NCBI GenBank assembly: GCA_023428785.1
Contig: JAEYWU010000098.1
Span: forward strand, 1-14,066
Source of the DNA: Pseudomonadota bacterium
GTDB lineage: Bacteria > Pseudomonadota > Alphaproteobacteria > Caulobacterales > Caulobacteraceae
DNA: 14,066 nucleotides
Direction of reading: 5' to 3'
The notes beneath the pieces were generated by a model that saw nothing but the letters and a program-made list of their open reading frames with translations, was not told where the DNA came from and did no database searches. Made by a program: the position numbers and the translations under genes. This document shows, one piece after another, positions 12,220 through 14,066 of this stretch; the first letter of the stretch is position 1; each line of letters starts with the position of its first letter.

Positions 12220-13060
12220 CGCCATCGCGGCCGAAACCTTCAAGCTGACGAAGAACTGGCGCACGTCCTTCTTCGCCTTCCTCTTCCTGCCTGTCATCGG
12301 CCTGTTCATCGCCCTGCTGTGGGAGCTGGTGCTGGAGGGCGTCTTCACTCCCGACGAACAGGGCGCCGCTCTGCTGCGTCTCGTGCCCTTCGACCTGGCC
12401 CAAGCGATCATCAGCGCGCTTCAGCCGCCGACCTTCCCGCTCTCGATTCTGTTCTGCCTGATCGGGGCTGCGGTGATTTTCGCAGGCGAATACCGATGGG
12501 AGACCTGGCGTCTCATGGCTCCGCGCAACAGCCGGGCCAACGCCCTTCTCGGCAAGGTCGCCGTCTATGCAATCGCCGCCGCGGCCAGCCTCCTGCTCGG
12601 CGCGGTCCTGACGATCATCAGCGGCCTGATCGGCGCCCTGGCCGACGGCCAGCGCATCGTCGGCGGCTTCCAGGAGGGCGTCGTGGGCCAGATGTTCGGC
12701 GCCTTCGGCGTCAGCTGGATTCACCTGCTTCAGGCCGGCGCCTTGGCCGCCCTCGCCGGCGTCCTGACCCGTTCGATCCTGGCGGCCCTGATGGTCCCGC
12801 TGGGCCTGGGCATCGCCCAGTTCATTCTCCAGGGCCTGACCAGCGTGCCGCCTGACCAGATGGAGCTGTGGCGCCCCTTCCTGATGCCGTCGCTCGCCGC
12901 CGACATCCTCCGGGCCTCGCTGCAGCCTGCCCCGATCCCCCAAATGGCGATGCCCGAGGGCCTGGTCTGGGCCTCGGTCGGGTCCTTCGCCGTCTGGATC
13001 CTCGGCGGCTTCGGCGGGGCGCTTGCCCTCTTCCTCAGGCAGGATCTATCCAAGGAATAG
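12209..13060 (+). CDS. ABC-2 type transporter permease
   Basis: The 283-residue membrane subunit has a cytoplasmic amphipathic N-terminus (AETFKLTKNWRT) and about six membrane helices: roughly 20-40, 76-94, 117-144, 169-187, 189-209 and 255-278. The cytoplasmic GEYRWETWRLMAPRNSR at 93-109 corresponds to the E-x-x-x-G-T-x-R coupling segment of ABC-2 exporters. The start is the ATG at 12209, with a strong Shine-Dalgarno GGAGGT at 12199-12204; the frame is open further upstream but only as overlap with the ATPase gene. Together with the preceding ATPase it probably forms a homodimeric or two-plus-two exporter. Nothing nearby names its substrate. Confidence 0.9.
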   Translation: MLADAIAAETFKLTKNWRTSFFAFLFLPVIGLFIALLWELVLEGVFTPDEQGAALLRLVPFDLAQAIISALQPPTFPLSILFCLIGAAVIFAGEYRWETWRLMAPRNSRANALLGKVAVYAIAAAASLLLGAVLTIISGLIGALADGQRIVGGFQEGVVGQMFGAFGVSWIHLLQAGALAALAGVLTRSILAALMVPLGLGIAQFILQGLTSVPPDQMELWRPFLMPSLAADILRASLQPAPIPQMAMPEGLVWASVGSFAVWILGGFGGALALFLRQDLSKE

Positions 13061-13062
13061 GA

Positions 13063-13932
13063 CTAAGGCGCGGGCGCCGCGAAGAGCCAGTCCGGTAAGT
13101 CGAAGAGGTCGAATCGGACCGCGGTCGCCAAGGCGGCTGCCTGCCGCTCTTGGGGTGGCGTTAGCGCCCAGTCGTAGCAGCGCCCGGCGCCCTGTGTGAT
13201 CGGATAGTCATAGGTGGATGGGTCCTCTACGACCGCCTGATAGTCCTGCGGCCAACGCGGGGCGTCGGCGACCAGCATCGAAGCCGGCGCCTGCGGCGCC
13301 CATGGTCGCCGCGCCTGGACGTTCGAGCAAAGTTCCATCTCGTATCGAAGGCGTGCGCCGGCGAGGTAGGATAGCCGACGCGCCCGCTCCATGTCGCCAA
13401 TAGAGGCCAACCAGGACGCGCCCATGCCCAAGCACTCCGGAGACTGATCCATTCTCCGCTCCCACAACGCCTCGGCCACGGCAGAGACGTTTGGTCCGAC
13501 GCAAGCCTGCATATTGGAAAGCAGGGCCAGGGCGGCTCTTTCCTCGGGGCTCGTTCCATCACCATCGGCTCGACCGGCCTCCGCGCTCGCCGCCAACGCC
13601 AGAATGGCGGGCGACACCAGTACTAAGCCAGCAAGGCCGCCTAAGGTCGCTCCAGGATCTGCGCGGCTCTCGACGTAAAGCACGCTCTCGACCCGACCGG
13701 GATCGAGACAGCGGTCGCCTGCGATGTTCGACATGCCACACAGGTAGCCACCCGTGAGCCGTGCCTGGCTCAGGTATAGTTCTCGTCCGTCATCCAGGGT
13801 GAAACGGCCTTCGCGGGGCGTCTCGAACCGGACCCGGACGTCCGCGAACTGTCTTTCGACCAGCACCGGACTATGGGCGCAGGCCGTCAGTCCCAGCACG
13901 CAGGCGACGATGACGCCGGCCCTCCCTCGCAT
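13063..13932 (-). CDS. Uncharacterised lipoprotein
   Basis: The 289-residue product opens MRGRAGVIVACVLGLTAC, a clear lipoprotein leader with lipobox LTAC (Cys18). ATG 13932 is chosen because GGAAGA lies just before it; an ATG at 13974 would place 14 polar residues ahead of the leader. The mature part has an N-terminal strand region (VRVRFETPREGRFTLDDGRELYL), a hydrophobic segment LGGLAGLVLVSPAILALAAS around 110-130 that could be a membrane or buried helix, a cysteine-containing middle part, and a C-terminal PPQERQAAALATAVRFDLFDLPDWLF. I do not recognise the family. Its stop is two bases from the stop of the convergent permease gene. Codon use looks somewhat less GC-extreme than the neighbours, by eye only. 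Confidence 0.75.
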   Translation of the reverse strand: MRGRAGVIVACVLGLTACAHSPVLVERQFADVRVRFETPREGRFTLDDGRELYLSQARLTGGYLCGMSNIAGDRCLDPGRVESVLYVESRADPGATLGGLAGLVLVSPAILALAASAEAGRADGDGTSPEERAALALLSNMQACVGPNVSAVAEALWERRMDQSPECLGMGASWLASIGDMERARRLSYLAGARLRYEMELCSNVQARRPWAPQAPASMLVADAPRWPQDYQAVVEDPSTYDYPITQGAGRCYDWALTPPQERQAAALATAVRFDLFDLPDWLFAAPAP

Positions 13933-14040
13933 TCGTCTTCCGCCTATTCGCTCGTTGGAAACCCTCGCGGCCATTCTGGGCCGCGCGCAGACCAGATGTC
14001 CACGCCCTGTCTCGCCCTATCCACCCTGCCCCCGTCCACC

Positions 14041-14049
14041 TTATCCACG
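14041..14049 (+). promoter_or_regulatory. DnaA-box-like sequence at the right edge
   Basis: TTATCCACG matches the DnaA-box consensus TTATCCACA at 8 of 9 positions. A weaker relative, CTATCCACC, lies at 14017-14025. The rest of the sequence from 13933 to the edge shows no gene. Isolated boxes are common, so an origin is not claimed. Confidence 0.3.
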
Positions 14050-14066
14050 ACCAAAAAGGAAAAGGC

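Overview
This is high-GC chromosomal DNA from an alphaproteobacterium, most likely Caulobacteraceae and probably close to Brevundimonas. The strongest evidence is a full-length MipZ, the division-site ATPase of Caulobacter-type bacteria. A ClpS/ClpA pair with the Caulobacter-style ClpA N-terminus (PSFSRPLE), a phasin, a DUF1489 protein and a CC0125/CC1285-type lipoprotein agree. The genus is inferred from gene content and composition; no search was run. I see no transposase, integrase, phage gene, CRISPR array, tRNA or rRNA.

Layout: 1-377 has no gene but holds a palindromic repeat at the left edge, short tandem repeats and a hairpin. A small Tat-exported monooxygenase-fold protein (minus strand, 378-752) diverges from a DUF1489 gene (805-1203). 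Then comes a cell-division and envelope block: a SPOR-domain lipoprotein (1305-1913), mipZ (2008-2838), a membrane-anchored J-domain protein (2849-3271) and, convergent with them, a D,D-carboxypeptidase carrying a C-terminal SPOR domain (3278-4600, minus). The carboxypeptidase diverges from a phasin gene (4840-5274), which has a consensus -35 box, two perfect dyads in its promoter and a strong intrinsic terminator. Next is clpS-clpA (5454-8103), the N-degron protein degradation module.

The right half is more ordinary: a four-helix membrane protein (8228-8683), an RluA-family pseudouridine synthase (8723-9451), a small lipoprotein (9514-10014), a convergent nucleotide pyrophosphatase/phosphodiesterase-like enzyme (9998-11221, minus), a two-gene ABC exporter (11326-13060) and an uncharacterised lipoprotein (13063-13932, minus). 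About 135 bases at the right edge hold no complete gene.

How the genes fit together: the SPOR lipoprotein, MipZ and the SPOR carboxypeptidase all point to septum placement and septal peptidoglycan remodelling. ClpS hands N-degron substrates to ClpA, which feeds ClpP (not in this window). The phasin implies polyhydroxyalkanoate granules. I found no convincing new multi-gene system. The most interesting signals are regulatory: the phasin promoter dyads, three consecutive hairpins after clpA that include a TetR-operator-like palindrome, a hairpin enclosing the ribosome-binding site and start codon of the RluA-type gene, and a CcrM methylation site just upstream of mipZ.
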